43,542 nt of DNA from Methanomassiliicoccales archaeon (GCA_030593295.1 JAUVHO010000013.1:1-43542); one strand, 5' to 3'. Counted from the first letter of the stretch, positions 17,183-25,662 are shown. Notes: generated from the sequence alone by a model not told the origin. Numbers and translations: made by a program.

Positions 17183-18067
17183 CTAGCCCGACTGGTCTTT
17201 CACATTCCTTGCCAGATTCATCCACTTGTCCCTGTTTGCCAAAACAGTCTTCTCGTCCTGGAACTCAGCCCCAGCTTCGGCCAGGTACTCGGCAACCTTC
17301 AGAAGACCTTCCTTCGACGGACTTCTGATGTCTATGCCGGCTCTGACAATCTCCTGACGAAGAAGGGACATGGCCACCCGGTCATCCTTGAAATCGTCAC
17401 AGAAATCGACTATGATGGCGTCAAGAGCTCCCACAGGAGTACCGGTGTCCGTCTGCCTGTGCACTCCCATTGCAACCAGGCTTTCATACAGGTCCTTTAT
17501 TGGGTCGTCAGGTATCTCCTTAGCAAGCACCATATGCCCCAGGCTTTCGAAGGCGGTCTCAACATTGTCCCCGGTCTTGGCGCTTGTCGAAAAACAAGTT
17601 GTGAGATTGGCTGGAAGCTCTTTCTTGAACCCTGAATTGTACCTTGATGCGACGGCGATGAGGTCGTCCTGCTCAAAAGCGTAATCACCGGACAGATCGT
17701 TCTTGTTGCAGGCAAAGACCAGCGGAACGTGCTCCACGACATCGAAGAGCAGTGGTATCCAATACCGTTCAAGGGTCTTCAGCGTCTCCCTCCGGGACAT
17801 ATCGCAAACAAGTATTGCACCATGAACGCCCGCAAAGGTCCTGGAGTGTGTTGCGGTGTAGCCCGCTCTCCCTAGGACGTCCCATATCATGAGCCTCAGG
17901 TCGGTCTCCTTGCCATCCTTGGAAATCGCCATCTCCTTCTTGGTGACCTTGCTACCAATGGTCGAGATATAAGCATCATCGAACTTGTCGAACACAAAAC
18001 GCCTAATCAAGCTCGTCTTGCCAACAGCGCTATCCCCCAACATCACGATCTTCTTCTTGACGGCCAT
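17183..18067 (-). CDS. Ras-like small GTPase with a C-terminal extension
   Basis: A 294-residue protein whose first 180 residues form a Ras/Rab-type G domain: G1 GDSAVGKT at 11-18, a G2 Thr at 36 (YISTIGSK), G3 WDVLGRAGY with Asp63 and Gly66, G4 NKND at 121-124, and G5 TSAKTG at 161-166. The residue after the G3 Gly is Arg67 where Ras-type proteins have the catalytic Gln. Residues about 190-294 form an extra domain I do not recognise (AMSLLRQEIVRAGIDIRSPSKEG, in parts). No lipidation motif or TM segment is seen. The ATG at 18067 lies 5 nt from a GAGGG. A GTG at 18073 is also in frame but less well placed. Confidence 0.92.
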   Translation of the reverse strand: MAVKKKIVMLGDSAVGKTSLIRRFVFDKFDDAYISTIGSKVTKKEMAISKDGKETDLRLMIWDVLGRAGYTATHSRTFAGVHGAILVCDMSRRETLKTLERYWIPLLFDVVEHVPLVFACNKNDLSGDYAFEQDDLIAVASRYNSGFKKELPANLTTCFSTSAKTGDNVETAFESLGHMVLAKEIPDDPIKDLYESLVAMGVHRQTDTGTPVGALDAIIVDFCDDFKDDRVAMSLLRQEIVRAGIDIRSPSKEGLLKVAEYLAEAGAEFQDEKTVLANRDKWMNLARNVKDQSG

Positions 18068-18100
18068 GACCACCCTCGCTCCGTGGGCGTATCAGTATCA

Positions 18101-18110
18101 CAATATATGG
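18101..18110 (-). promoter_or_regulatory. TATA-like box for the GTPase gene
   Basis: Minus-strand ccatatattg, about 38 nt before the ATG at 18067; leaves a short leader containing the GAGGG site. Confidence 0.45.
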
Positions 18111-18200
18111 TTATTTCTTCGAGGATTATCTGGCTTCGGGGCCCGATTTCCCATATATAAAGACTACGGAAACTTTGTTCAGTAAGAGAGTTTCAGTCCG

Positions 18201-18209
18201 TTATATACC
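18201..18209 (+). promoter_or_regulatory. TATA-like box for the calcium-loop repeat protein
   Basis: Sequence ttatatacc about 37 nt before the ATG at 18242, followed by a GAGGT ribosome-binding sequence 6-7 nt ahead of the start. Confidence 0.5.
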
Positions 18210-18241
18210 CCTTCACCAGCATCTATTCTTGAGGTTTGGAA

Positions 18242-20227
18242 ATGTACGGAACACCAATTCCTGAAAAGAGCAACAAACTGCCAGTGATTCTGGCTAGCGT
18301 GTGCATGGTCTTGGGAGCGATTGGGTTATCTGTGATCCTCTCTGGGAACTATGGAATGACGAGCTTTGAGGACAACAGCGATTACCAGAAAGTCAAGAGC
18401 TTCAATCAGGAGGATCCCTCAGCCAAGTTCGAAGGCACGAGGAGCGCCGAGATGGACGATTCCGCTGAGATGGAAGCAGTGACATTCGCGGAAGGAAAGG
18501 AATCCGGTATTACACATGAATCAGAGATCGAGAAGAGCATTGAGGAAGTCGAAGAAGCGGAAGAGCCCAGCGTACCAACGACAAGGGACAGCGTCGGCGA
18601 CCCGTGGGATGTGGCACGACAGGAATATCCCGATTATCCGGTAGAACCTTTTGACCCGGCGGAGTTCAAGGACAAGGACAACCTGGGCGACGTCTCAGAG
18701 ATCCTGGACCGGAAAGGACTTGATATGGAACAAGGAGAGGACGGAGATCTGGGCGATTTTGCAGGCATGCTTCTAGAGGGCACAGAAGAGACACGGATGA
18801 TGGATGAACAATATGACACGGACCTTCTCGCCAAGGTCATGAACAACGAGGAAGAGGACCCTCTCTGCGTCTGGACAAGGAGCATTTACTTCGAGGACGC
18901 GGATGGTGACGGTAATCCAGAGTACATCAACTTGACAGTCATGGGCATCTGCGAGGTCGACGAGAACAAGGATGGGAACCCGGAGATAAGGCTGGTCCTG
19001 GTAAGGGAGATCCAGGCTTGGGACGTAGATTCGGACGGTACGTTCAACAAGGCCGAGGTCTTCGCTGGCGCCTATCTGACCCTTGACCCGACAAGCAATG
19101 GATATCAGGAATACGAGGGAGTCTGCACCCTTCGGGCAACGATTGAGGACTTCGATGACGACGGAGTTCCCAGCTGGATCATCGGCAAGGCCGGCTGTTA
19201 TGAGCACGTTGATGCCAATGAAAGCGGCAACTACGAGTTCCAAAGGGCATTGGCCATTGAACTGGAGATAATGGACGAGAACGAGAACGAGCTCCCAGAG
19301 TACACCAACGTAAGGATAGCTGGCTATCGATCATATGACATCCATGACGACGGGACACTCGAATACGAGGGCGCGGCGGTGATCGAGTTCAACGCCGTTG
19401 ATGACAACGATGACGGGAACAATGAGACGATGACGGCAAAGGCATGGGCATACGAGAAGCTGGACCTCGACACGGACGGGAACCCAGAGGTCGAGAAGGC
19501 CTTCTCCCTGAGCCTGGAAGTGCTTGACGAGAACTCCAACGGTTTCCAGGAGAAGATGTCCGCGGAGATCGGAGCATACGAGGGCATAGACCTCACAAGC
19601 AACGGTGTCCCCGAATACACTGGTGTCCTGGCGATCAGATTCGAGAGGACTGACGAGATCGAGGATGGAATCACGGAGAAGGACAAGCTGGAATTTCTCG
19701 CTTATCAGCGCCTGGACATAAACGAGGACGGCGCCCCGGAGTTCCAGAGGGCGCTCATGGGAACGGCTCAGGTGAACGACACCAACAGCAATGGCAACAA
19801 CGAGAGCGCTTTCGCCGCCATAATGGCAGCCGAGATGCTGGACATGAACTCGAACGGAACGCCTGAATATGCAGGGGTCATAGTGATCGCATTCGAGCTC
19901 CATGATGACAACGATGACGGAAACGCCGAGCACGAGCTACTGGTTGTCCTGGGCTTCCAGTACGTCGACCTGGACGAAGACGGGACCCATGAAGCGGAGA
20001 GACTTTTCGCTCTCCACGCCGAGAGCTGGGATGAGAACAGCAACGGAGTGAAGGAGAAGTCAAAGGTCACGGCCCTGCTGTACGAAGCGGTCGATCCCGA
20101 TGATGACGGAGAGCCCAACATAGTCCACGTGATTGTCTACCATTACGAAGGTGAGGACACGGACGAGGACGGAGAGATGGACAACGAGACCGTGCTGGCC
20201 ATGGAGTTCTTCAAGAAGAGGATCTAG
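18242..20227 (+). CDS. Membrane-anchored surface protein with about 21 EF-hand-like calcium loops
   Basis: A 661-residue protein. One hydrophobic helix at about residues 12-34 serves as signal or N-terminal anchor, then comes an acidic linker to about 210. From there to near the end, loops of the form D-x-[DN]-x-[DN]-G-x-x-E recur about every 20-22 residues (DADGDGNPEY, DENKDGNPEI, DLTSNGVPEY, DDNDDGNAEH and others; I count about 21), separated by short strands such as VEKAFSLSLEVL. The loop pattern resembles calcium sites of dockerins, thrombospondin type 3 or RTX repeats, but the 21-residue period with intervening strands matches none of these that I know. No enzyme motif is seen. A surface, calcium-stabilised structural role is inferred. 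Confidence 0.85.
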   Translation: MYGTPIPEKSNKLPVILASVCMVLGAIGLSVILSGNYGMTSFEDNSDYQKVKSFNQEDPSAKFEGTRSAEMDDSAEMEAVTFAEGKESGITHESEIEKSIEEVEEAEEPSVPTTRDSVGDPWDVARQEYPDYPVEPFDPAEFKDKDNLGDVSEILDRKGLDMEQGEDGDLGDFAGMLLEGTEETRMMDEQYDTDLLAKVMNNEEEDPLCVWTRSIYFEDADGDGNPEYINLTVMGICEVDENKDGNPEIRLVLVREIQAWDVDSDGTFNKAEVFAGAYLTLDPTSNGYQEYEGVCTLRATIEDFDDDGVPSWIIGKAGCYEHVDANESGNYEFQRALAIELEIMDENENELPEYTNVRIAGYRSYDIHDDGTLEYEGAAVIEFNAVDDNDDGNNETMTAKAWAYEKLDLDTDGNPEVEKAFSLSLEVLDENSNGFQEKMSAEIGAYEGIDLTSNGVPEYTGVLAIRFERTDEIEDGITEKDKLEFLAYQRLDINEDGAPEFQRALMGTAQVNDTNSNGNNESAFAAIMAAEMLDMNSNGTPEYAGVIVIAFELHDDNDDGNAEHELLVVLGFQYVDLDEDGTHEAERLFALHAESWDENSNGVKEKSKVTALLYEAVDPDDDGEPNIVHVIVYHYEGEDTDEDGEMDNETVLAMEFFKKRI

Positions 20228-20241
20228 CCCCTCTTCCCCTC

Positions 20242-20252
20242 TTTTCTTTTTC
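20242..20252 (+). terminator. T-rich transcription end after the calcium-loop gene
   Basis: ttttctttttc lies about 15 nt after the stop. Archaeal RNA polymerase commonly ends at such U-tracts without a hairpin. Confidence 0.4.
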
Positions 20253-20298
20253 TCCCAACGCTTTTCTAGTCATTTTTCATACCAGTCACGGTGATAGG

Positions 20299-21198
20299 TT
20301 GCCGTTGACAGGCGTTCATTTCTTGCTGACCTACCGATGTATCGAAGAATGTGACCACTGTTTTGTCTGGAGTGGCCCTGATGCCATGGGTGTGATGTCC
20401 CTTGCCCAAGTCGAGGAAATCCTCGAGGAATCGAAGAAGATCGGGACCGTGGATCATGTCTATTTCGAGGGTGGGGAGCCTTTTCTGTATTATCCAGTAC
20501 TAGTTGAGTCTCTAAAGATGGCAAAGGACAAGGGCTTTGATGTCGGGCTTTTGTCGAATGCGTACTGGGCGACCGACCCAGAGGACTCCAAGTTATGGCT
20601 AAGACCTATCTCCAAGCTGGGATTGAGATCCCTTTCTCTGAGCGCAGACCCGTTCCACTACGAAGATCTGGAATCGGAACGAACCAAGAACGCGGCAGAC
20701 GCTGCCGTTGAACTGGGCATACCTGTGGACATCATGTCAATCGACTACGGAGATATGGTGAAGAAGGGTAAGGTGGGTGAAGCCGAAGTGGGGTTCGGAG
20801 GAGTGATGTACAAGGGGAGAGCGGCAGTGAACCTGACGGAGGATGCACCCAAGAAACCCTGGGAAGAGTTCGACGAGTGCCCTCATGAGAACCTGGAGGA
20901 CCCCGGAAGGATACACGTTGACCCATTTGGATTCGTTCATGTCTGTCAGGGCCTGACCATAGGGAATCTTTTCGAAAAGCCCTTCTCAGAGATAATCAAG
21001 AATTACGATTACAAATCACATCCAATGATCGGTCCTCTGGCTGCTGGTGGCCCTGTTGAGCTCTCCAGGAAGTACGAATACACACCTGAGGGGGAGTACG
21101 CGGACGCATGCCACTTCTGTTATGAATTGCGTTCAAAACTGAGGGAAGACTATCCAGAAACGCTTTGCCCAGGGCAGTGTTATGGGGAAGAGCAGTGA
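20299..21198 (+). CDS. Radical SAM protein with a Cys-rich C-terminus
   Basis: A 299-residue protein. The cluster motif CIEECDHC gives Cys14, Cys18 and Cys21 (CX3CX2C), followed by the FEGGEP loop near residues 55-60, both typical of SAM binding. Further Cys occur in ECPHE, HVCQG, CHFC and CPGQC in the last third, suggesting a SPASM-like auxiliary cluster region. The reaction cannot be deduced. No ATG fits the N-terminus; TTG at 20299 or 20305 is the start, with GGTGA just upstream. A weak TATA-like stretch near 20272-20279 would make the message leaderless. The preceding calcium-loop gene is on the same strand, but a T-tract separates them. Confidence 0.82.
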   Translation: MPLTGVHFLLTYRCIEECDHCFVWSGPDAMGVMSLAQVEEILEESKKIGTVDHVYFEGGEPFLYYPVLVESLKMAKDKGFDVGLLSNAYWATDPEDSKLWLRPISKLGLRSLSLSADPFHYEDLESERTKNAADAAVELGIPVDIMSIDYGDMVKKGKVGEAEVGFGGVMYKGRAAVNLTEDAPKKPWEEFDECPHENLEDPGRIHVDPFGFVHVCQGLTIGNLFEKPFSEIIKNYDYKSHPMIGPLAAGGPVELSRKYEYTPEGEYADACHFCYELRSKLREDYPETLCPGQCYGEEQ

Positions 21199-21375
21199 GA
21201 TCCCATGAGACGGTTTCAAGGAGCATCGTGAAAACCGGGATCAGGGTTCTGATTTCTCAGGAGAGTTGTTGCTCTGGGTTGGCATAGCTGGTGGGGCGAA
21301 CTTCACCGAGACAAGTTGAGGAGGATGAGCCGGGATTCCATGGCGAAAGGCCGGTCCCTGCGGACAGATGGATCT

Positions 21376-22086
21376 TCAGTCATCTTTGAACTTGATTCTG
21401 ATTTCTACAGACTGGACCTTTGATTCGTCAACGCCTTTGAGAGAGGTGACCATTCCCCTGACCGTCCTGGATAGCATGTCCTTGGCGAACTTACCCATGG
21501 GGATGCTCCTGCCATTCACATTTGTCTCAACATCCACTGTATCTGAGAAATATTCGCAATCTTGGTAGTTCTTCTTCTCTTCAAGGATGAGGGCGGCCAG
21601 TTCGGCACAGGTGAGACCGCATTTCTTGCAGTCCAGTCCAGGTAGTTTCTCCAATATCCGCTCTGCTTGTATGCCATCTTCAATGAACTTGGTGATCTCA
21701 TCCAGATTGTCGGTGTATCTCAATACGGTGTTCCTCTCTTCTTCGATGTCTCCGACGGCGATCTTGGAAATCTCCTCACCTTTGAAACCCTCAGCAATAA
21801 TGATGTCGACAGGGTCCAGTTCCTCAATTTGTGATTCGATATCGTGCAGTTTCAGATTCCTCTTCAGAATGTAAAAAGTCTCTTCATCAGTGCTCAGGGA
21901 AACGATCTTTGCGCCGGCCTGAGCGTGTCTCCATGTATCGGTACCTTCAACATCCAGACCATGATCCTTGTGATACGTGTGCTTGATCGTCGCGACTCCG
22001 TATCCCATTTCCGTGAGATTTCGGGTCAATTCCTCGACGAGAACTGTCTTCCCAGATTTCTTGTGACCATATATCCCAAGAATCAT
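21376..22086 (-). CDS. mobB: Molybdopterin-guanine dinucleotide biosynthesis protein B with Fe-S domain
   Basis: A 236-residue P-loop protein: GHKKSGKT at about 7-14, then IKHTYHKDHGLDVEGTDTWRH in the switch region, LDPVDIIIAEGFK for the second strand, all typical of MobB, which assists MobA in adding GMP to molybdopterin. A C-terminal extension carries LDCKKCGLTC and a fourth Cys 16 residues later (YQDCEYF), a likely [4Fe-4S] site seen in some archaeal MobB-like proteins. An ATG at 22086 follows GGTGA by 4 nt. mobA is about 16 kb away, on the other side of the cytochrome island. The 177 nt after its stop hold no recognised feature. Confidence 0.9.
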   Translation of the reverse strand: MILGIYGHKKSGKTVLVEELTRNLTEMGYGVATIKHTYHKDHGLDVEGTDTWRHAQAGAKIVSLSTDEETFYILKRNLKLHDIESQIEELDPVDIIIAEGFKGEEISKIAVGDIEEERNTVLRYTDNLDEITKFIEDGIQAERILEKLPGLDCKKCGLTCAELAALILEEKKNYQDCEYFSDTVDVETNVNGRSIPMGKFAKDMLSRTVRGMVTSLKGVDESKVQSVEIRIKFKDD

Positions 22087-22116
22087 GATTTCACCGTGAA
22101 TTCCAACACACGAATC

Positions 22117-22129
22117 ATGTATATAAATC
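22117..22129 (-). promoter_or_regulatory. TATA-like box for mobB
   Basis: Minus-strand agatttatataca, 31-43 nt before the ATG at 22086, followed by a GGTGA ribosome-binding sequence. Confidence 0.5.
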
Positions 22130-22224
22130 TCACATTGGCTATGGAATCAGAACATCATTGGTGATGACGACAAGATGTGTCCAACTTACTGAAATCGCAA
22201 AGGAATGTTGAAATCGAAAACCGG

Positions 22225-22878
22225 CTATTTGTCGGAGGTACTGGGCCTAATGGATACTGCGTCAAGGACCTTGCTGGAGTAGATGACCAACAGAACACCG
22301 ATGATGCTCACAACGGCCAAAATCACGTACAAGAGTTCAGGCGGGAATATCCAGGATGCGTGAAGGTCCACGCCAAGGAGCTCCCAGAGCGGTTCCATGA
22401 TGCTGACCTTTCCTGCCATGGTGCCCCCGATGCTGCCACCTGTGATGGAGAAGAGGTAACCCAGACCTCCGGTGAAGATCATCATGAGGGACCTGTTCCT
22501 GGTGTTCCAGGATTCATCTCCATAGGCCAGGTTGAAGGCTATCAACAGCATCCAGAGCTCAGTTGCCGCAACCGTGACCAAGACCTTGTTGAGAGTGATG
22601 GAAGAGGTCTGGAGAGCGCCTTCAGGAGCAAGACTCGCTCCGGTATATGCTGACAGCAGCAGGCCGACGACCCCTCCGATGGCCGCCAGCAGAATTGTCG
22701 GTGAAGAATACTCGGACGCCTTCAGCAACATCCTTCGAAGGAATCCGCCTTTCTCTCCCAGGAACCTGCCCCAAAGCATGTCGATGACCTTGATCGCAAT
22801 GCAGATGAAAGCCAGTGTGAGCATTCCACCGTGAAGCTCGATGGTGACTGAATGAAGGGCTCTCATGTCAAGTGTCAT
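22225..22878 (-). CDS. Five-helix integral membrane protein next to a cytochrome c
   Basis: A 217-residue protein with about five TM helices (near 19-36, 57-77, 95-115, 127-147 and 178-200). It has His residues near membrane edges (H9, H17 in IELHGG, H173 in DLHASW), which could be heme ligands or quinol-site residues, but no family motif proves this. The ATG at 22878 follows GGAGGAGG closely and overlaps the 3' end of the upstream mono-heme gene, so the two are translationally coupled. The frame extends to 22956 but the extra residues are not needed. A membrane partner of the mono-heme cytochrome is inferred. Confidence 0.8.
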   Translation of the reverse strand: MTLDMRALHSVTIELHGGMLTLAFICIAIKVIDMLWGRFLGEKGGFLRRMLLKASEYSSPTILLAAIGGVVGLLLSAYTGASLAPEGALQTSSITLNKVLVTVAATELWMLLIAFNLAYGDESWNTRNRSLMMIFTGGLGYLFSITGGSIGGTMAGKVSIMEPLWELLGVDLHASWIFPPELLYVILAVVSIIGVLLVIYSSKVLDAVSIRPSTSDK

Positions 22879-23869
22879 GATCCTCCTCCTTTGGTTCCTT
22901 GGACTTTGTGATCTTGTAGCCGATGATCCCGGCGAAGATGACAGCTTCGGTGACAATCACTATCTGGATGATCCACGCGGTCATGTTTGGGATTTCAGGC
23001 CTCTCTTGTATGGAAAGTGTGAAGACGGCCGTATCCGTGACCAGAGGACCGTTGCCAGTATCGCGATTCGCTATTATCCGATACTCAAGCTGGACTTCTG
23101 TTCCCGGGGCAAGAATGGAGCCTTCGAACACCCATCCATTCCCATCCTCTATCGAGGTGTTTGTCATCTCGATGGACTTGAACTGCGATCCTCCGACCTC
23201 CCTCCAGTGCAAGAATACCTTGGTCGCATTCACAACAGATGCCTGCATAACGGTTGGCTCTTCGACATAACCGGTCGACACGGGGCTGTGCTCAATAGTG
23301 GGCAAACCCAGAGGCAACGGGCTGACCTCCACGCTGATGGTCCCTGAGTAATCCTCCCACAATGGGTTCCTGGCAATGCTACCGTGGTGGACCCGGACGT
23401 GCAGGACGTAAGTGCCTGGAGTTGCAGGAGCGACTAGACTCCATTTGAATGTGACCGTCTCCCCTGAGGCCGGTGAGTGCTTCTCCACGTAGTTGTGGGC
23501 GTCATCACCAACACCCCCGTTGGGATCCTGAGATATGGTCCACCCTTGACTTGAAGGATGATCGTCCGAACCCGTCTGAGAACCCAGCACGAACACGCCG
23601 ACGAGAGAGTCACTGCCCAATTGAACGAGTGTCACGTTGACCGTCACAGCAACGTTCTGACCGGAAAGGACCGAGGTCTTGTCAAGTTCAACCTGAATCT
23701 CACCCGCTCCATGATTCGCGTCTCCCAAATGGCAGGATGTCCCGCAGTTGTAGTCCTGAGTATCATCACCCGAACCTCCGCTGTAGGCATTGACGAAACC
23801 TGCCACGAGTACTCCAGAGAGAGCGAGAAAAGCAATGAAGGAACCGATTCTCTTGACCTTTGTGTTCAT
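22868..23869 (-). CDS. Membrane-anchored mono-heme cytochrome c-like protein with CX3CH
   Basis: A 333-residue protein: signal peptide (about 8-28), a heme-attachment-like site NCGTSCHLGD (C-x3-C-H, atypical) just after it, then beta-rich domains (about 55-290) resembling reelin or choice-of-anchor folds, a C-terminal TM helix (about 298-322) and a short charged tail. Covalent heme binding at CX3CH is inferred. The ATG at 23869 is chosen over the TTG at 23884. It overlaps the start of the next membrane protein by 11 nt. A perfect 15-bp palindrome lies 50 nt upstream. Role: probably periplasm-side electron transfer to or from the five-helix partner. Confidence 0.8.
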   Translation of the reverse strand: MNTKVKRIGSFIAFLALSGVLVAGFVNAYSGGSGDDTQDYNCGTSCHLGDANHGAGEIQVELDKTSVLSGQNVAVTVNVTLVQLGSDSLVGVFVLGSQTGSDDHPSSQGWTISQDPNGGVGDDAHNYVEKHSPASGETVTFKWSLVAPATPGTYVLHVRVHHGSIARNPLWEDYSGTISVEVSPLPLGLPTIEHSPVSTGYVEEPTVMQASVVNATKVFLHWREVGGSQFKSIEMTNTSIEDGNGWVFEGSILAPGTEVQLEYRIIANRDTGNGPLVTDTAVFTLSIQERPEIPNMTAWIIQIVIVTEAVIFAGIIGYKITKSKEPKEEDHDT

Positions 23870-23918
23870 TCTCTTTCGAGTCAAGTGAGACCCCCTACTC
23901 CAGGCTTACTGGGAACGG

Positions 23919-23933
23919 TATTACAGTGTAATA
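23919..23933. promoter_or_regulatory. Perfect 15-bp palindrome upstream of the mono-heme gene
   Basis: TATTACA-g-TGTAATA is perfectly symmetric around its central base. It lies 50-64 nt upstream of the ATG at 23869, where a dimeric regulator could bind over or beside the promoter. Confidence 0.5.
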
Positions 23934-24047
23934 ATACAAGACCCTCCTCCAGCTCGAATACTCGATATCTCACTAACATCACGGTCCGTCCAGATTGTCT
24001 CCATCATCTATCATATTATCGTCGAGAAGCACTTCGGTCGCGAGGTT

Positions 24048-25634
24048 CTAGGTCTCTTCTTCGGGTTCGGGTTCCTCCTCCTCAGGTTTCTTGGGTGCAA
24101 TCTTCCGCATCCTGTAGAACATGAAAATGACAAGTACAACTAGAAGGGCTATGACAATGACAGCGATCAAAAGAGGTATGAACAGTGATTCCTCGGTAAT
24201 GGTCACGTCCCCAACATCAGTTGTCTGCTGGCTCTGGACCGTGACCAGGTCAATGCTTCCAACCAGATTCCCCTTGAGCTTCAAGTCGAACGAATGAGTT
24301 CCTGGGGCGAATGAGAATGAGAATGTCCCGTTGCTGCTGGTTGTTGCCGTGGTCATCCCATCGATCACTACCACAACGCCCTCAACTGGATTGCCGGATT
24401 CATCAATGACCCTTCCCTCAACGGTTCCAGGTGTGAGAAGTCCGATGATCTCATTGCTCTTGTTCTCAGCGAAATTCAAAAGCTGTTGCGCGTAGACCGG
24501 ATTGTGAGATCCACCACTGCCATCAGCAACAACGAAGGTGAGAGAGTAATTGGCCTGTTCGTGCAACTCTCTGGCCAGGTCAATAGTACTGTCTGAAAAG
24601 CCATAGTCCGGGGCGTCATCGATTGCCTTTCCAGCAAGAACCACCAATGCCTGGACATCAACAATCTTGGTCCACGTCTGGGTCTTCCATTCGGCTATCT
24701 GGACCTGTGCGGTGTCGTTCGAATATATTGGGGGAGTACTCGAGTGACATTCGACGCAGGCCTCTGCCTTGGGAGTGAAACTATGCCCTGTCACGTTGGT
24801 CTGCTTGTTCATGTAGACGTGGCAGTCAGCACACACAACGTCAGGCATGAAGGGCTCACCGAGGATCGGTACCCCGCTTGTCCCCTCCCTCATCGAGGAT
24901 TGCGGATGATATATGGGATCTCCGGGCAGGGCCCCAGATGGATTGTGGCAATCAGCACAAAGCTCGTCTGCAGGCTTTCTGAGTTGATTGGGGTTGTCTG
25001 AGTTATGAGGATCGTGACACCTTGAACATGTGATACTGTATTGTGCGTTATCGAGTGTGGTCGCATTATCGAAGTACTCTTCCACGGAATGACAGATCAG
25101 GCACGATTCTTCAGCGGCTCCGGAGGCACCTCTGAGGCCCAGCAGTGATTGTGCGTGTCCGCTCTGGTTCCACTCCTCATAGTACGGATGGTGTTCTTCC
25201 TGATGACAGGTCGCACCGCACACAAAGGCCGAAAGGCTGACCTCCAATGGGTTGGCAGTGGGACCTACGATATGATCCTCTCCTGGGCCATGACAGGCCT
25301 CGCATTGAATACCCTGCATTGCAACAGGAAGATCGGTCACATTATCAAAACCATCCTGGCCGGTCAGACCATATCCAGTCACGTGGCAAACCTCGCAAGC
25401 CTCAATCTTGGAGGTGGAGTTGTTCAGAGGATTCCAGGCCTGTGGATGACGAGTGGAGTTCCAACCATCGTAAGAGGGTATATGGCAATCCCTGCATTCA
25501 TCCGACCCCACATATTTCTCATTTGCCCGCGTTCCCACCTCATCGGCGTACGCGGGTGGCTGGAATAGAATAACAAGAAGAAAGACCAGAAAGGCCACGA
25601 GCAGAATACCAAGAAACACGCTCTTTTTGACCAT
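24048..25634 (-). CDS. Nonaheme cytochrome c, membrane-anchored
   Basis: A 528-residue protein. Signal peptide at about 5-30. Heme sites are C47RDCH, C80EVCH, C111EACH, C139GATCH (atypical CX3CH), C178LICH, C203SRCH, C226ADCH, C268ADCH and C293VECH: eight standard plus one variant. The spacing resembles the cytochrome c554/octaheme family. A carboxypeptidase-regulatory beta domain (about 400-480) and a TM helix (about 488-510) with an acidic tail follow. It aligns heme for heme with the 724-residue cytochrome encoded at 32732. It has its own TATA-like box. It probably works in extracytoplasmic electron transfer; donor and acceptor are unknown. Confidence 0.9.
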   Translation of the reverse strand: MVKKSVFLGILLVAFLVFLLVILFQPPAYADEVGTRANEKYVGSDECRDCHIPSYDGWNSTRHPQAWNPLNNSTSKIEACEVCHVTGYGLTGQDGFDNVTDLPVAMQGIQCEACHGPGEDHIVGPTANPLEVSLSAFVCGATCHQEEHHPYYEEWNQSGHAQSLLGLRGASGAAEESCLICHSVEEYFDNATTLDNAQYSITCSRCHDPHNSDNPNQLRKPADELCADCHNPSGALPGDPIYHPQSSMREGTSGVPILGEPFMPDVVCADCHVYMNKQTNVTGHSFTPKAEACVECHSSTPPIYSNDTAQVQIAEWKTQTWTKIVDVQALVVLAGKAIDDAPDYGFSDSTIDLARELHEQANYSLTFVVADGSGGSHNPVYAQQLLNFAENKSNEIIGLLTPGTVEGRVIDESGNPVEGVVVVIDGMTTATTSSNGTFSFSFAPGTHSFDLKLKGNLVGSIDLVTVQSQQTTDVGDVTITEESLFIPLLIAVIVIALLVVLVIFMFYRMRKIAPKKPEEEEPEPEEET

Positions 25635-25662
25635 CAGTTACACATCCATAAGATTTTTGGAT

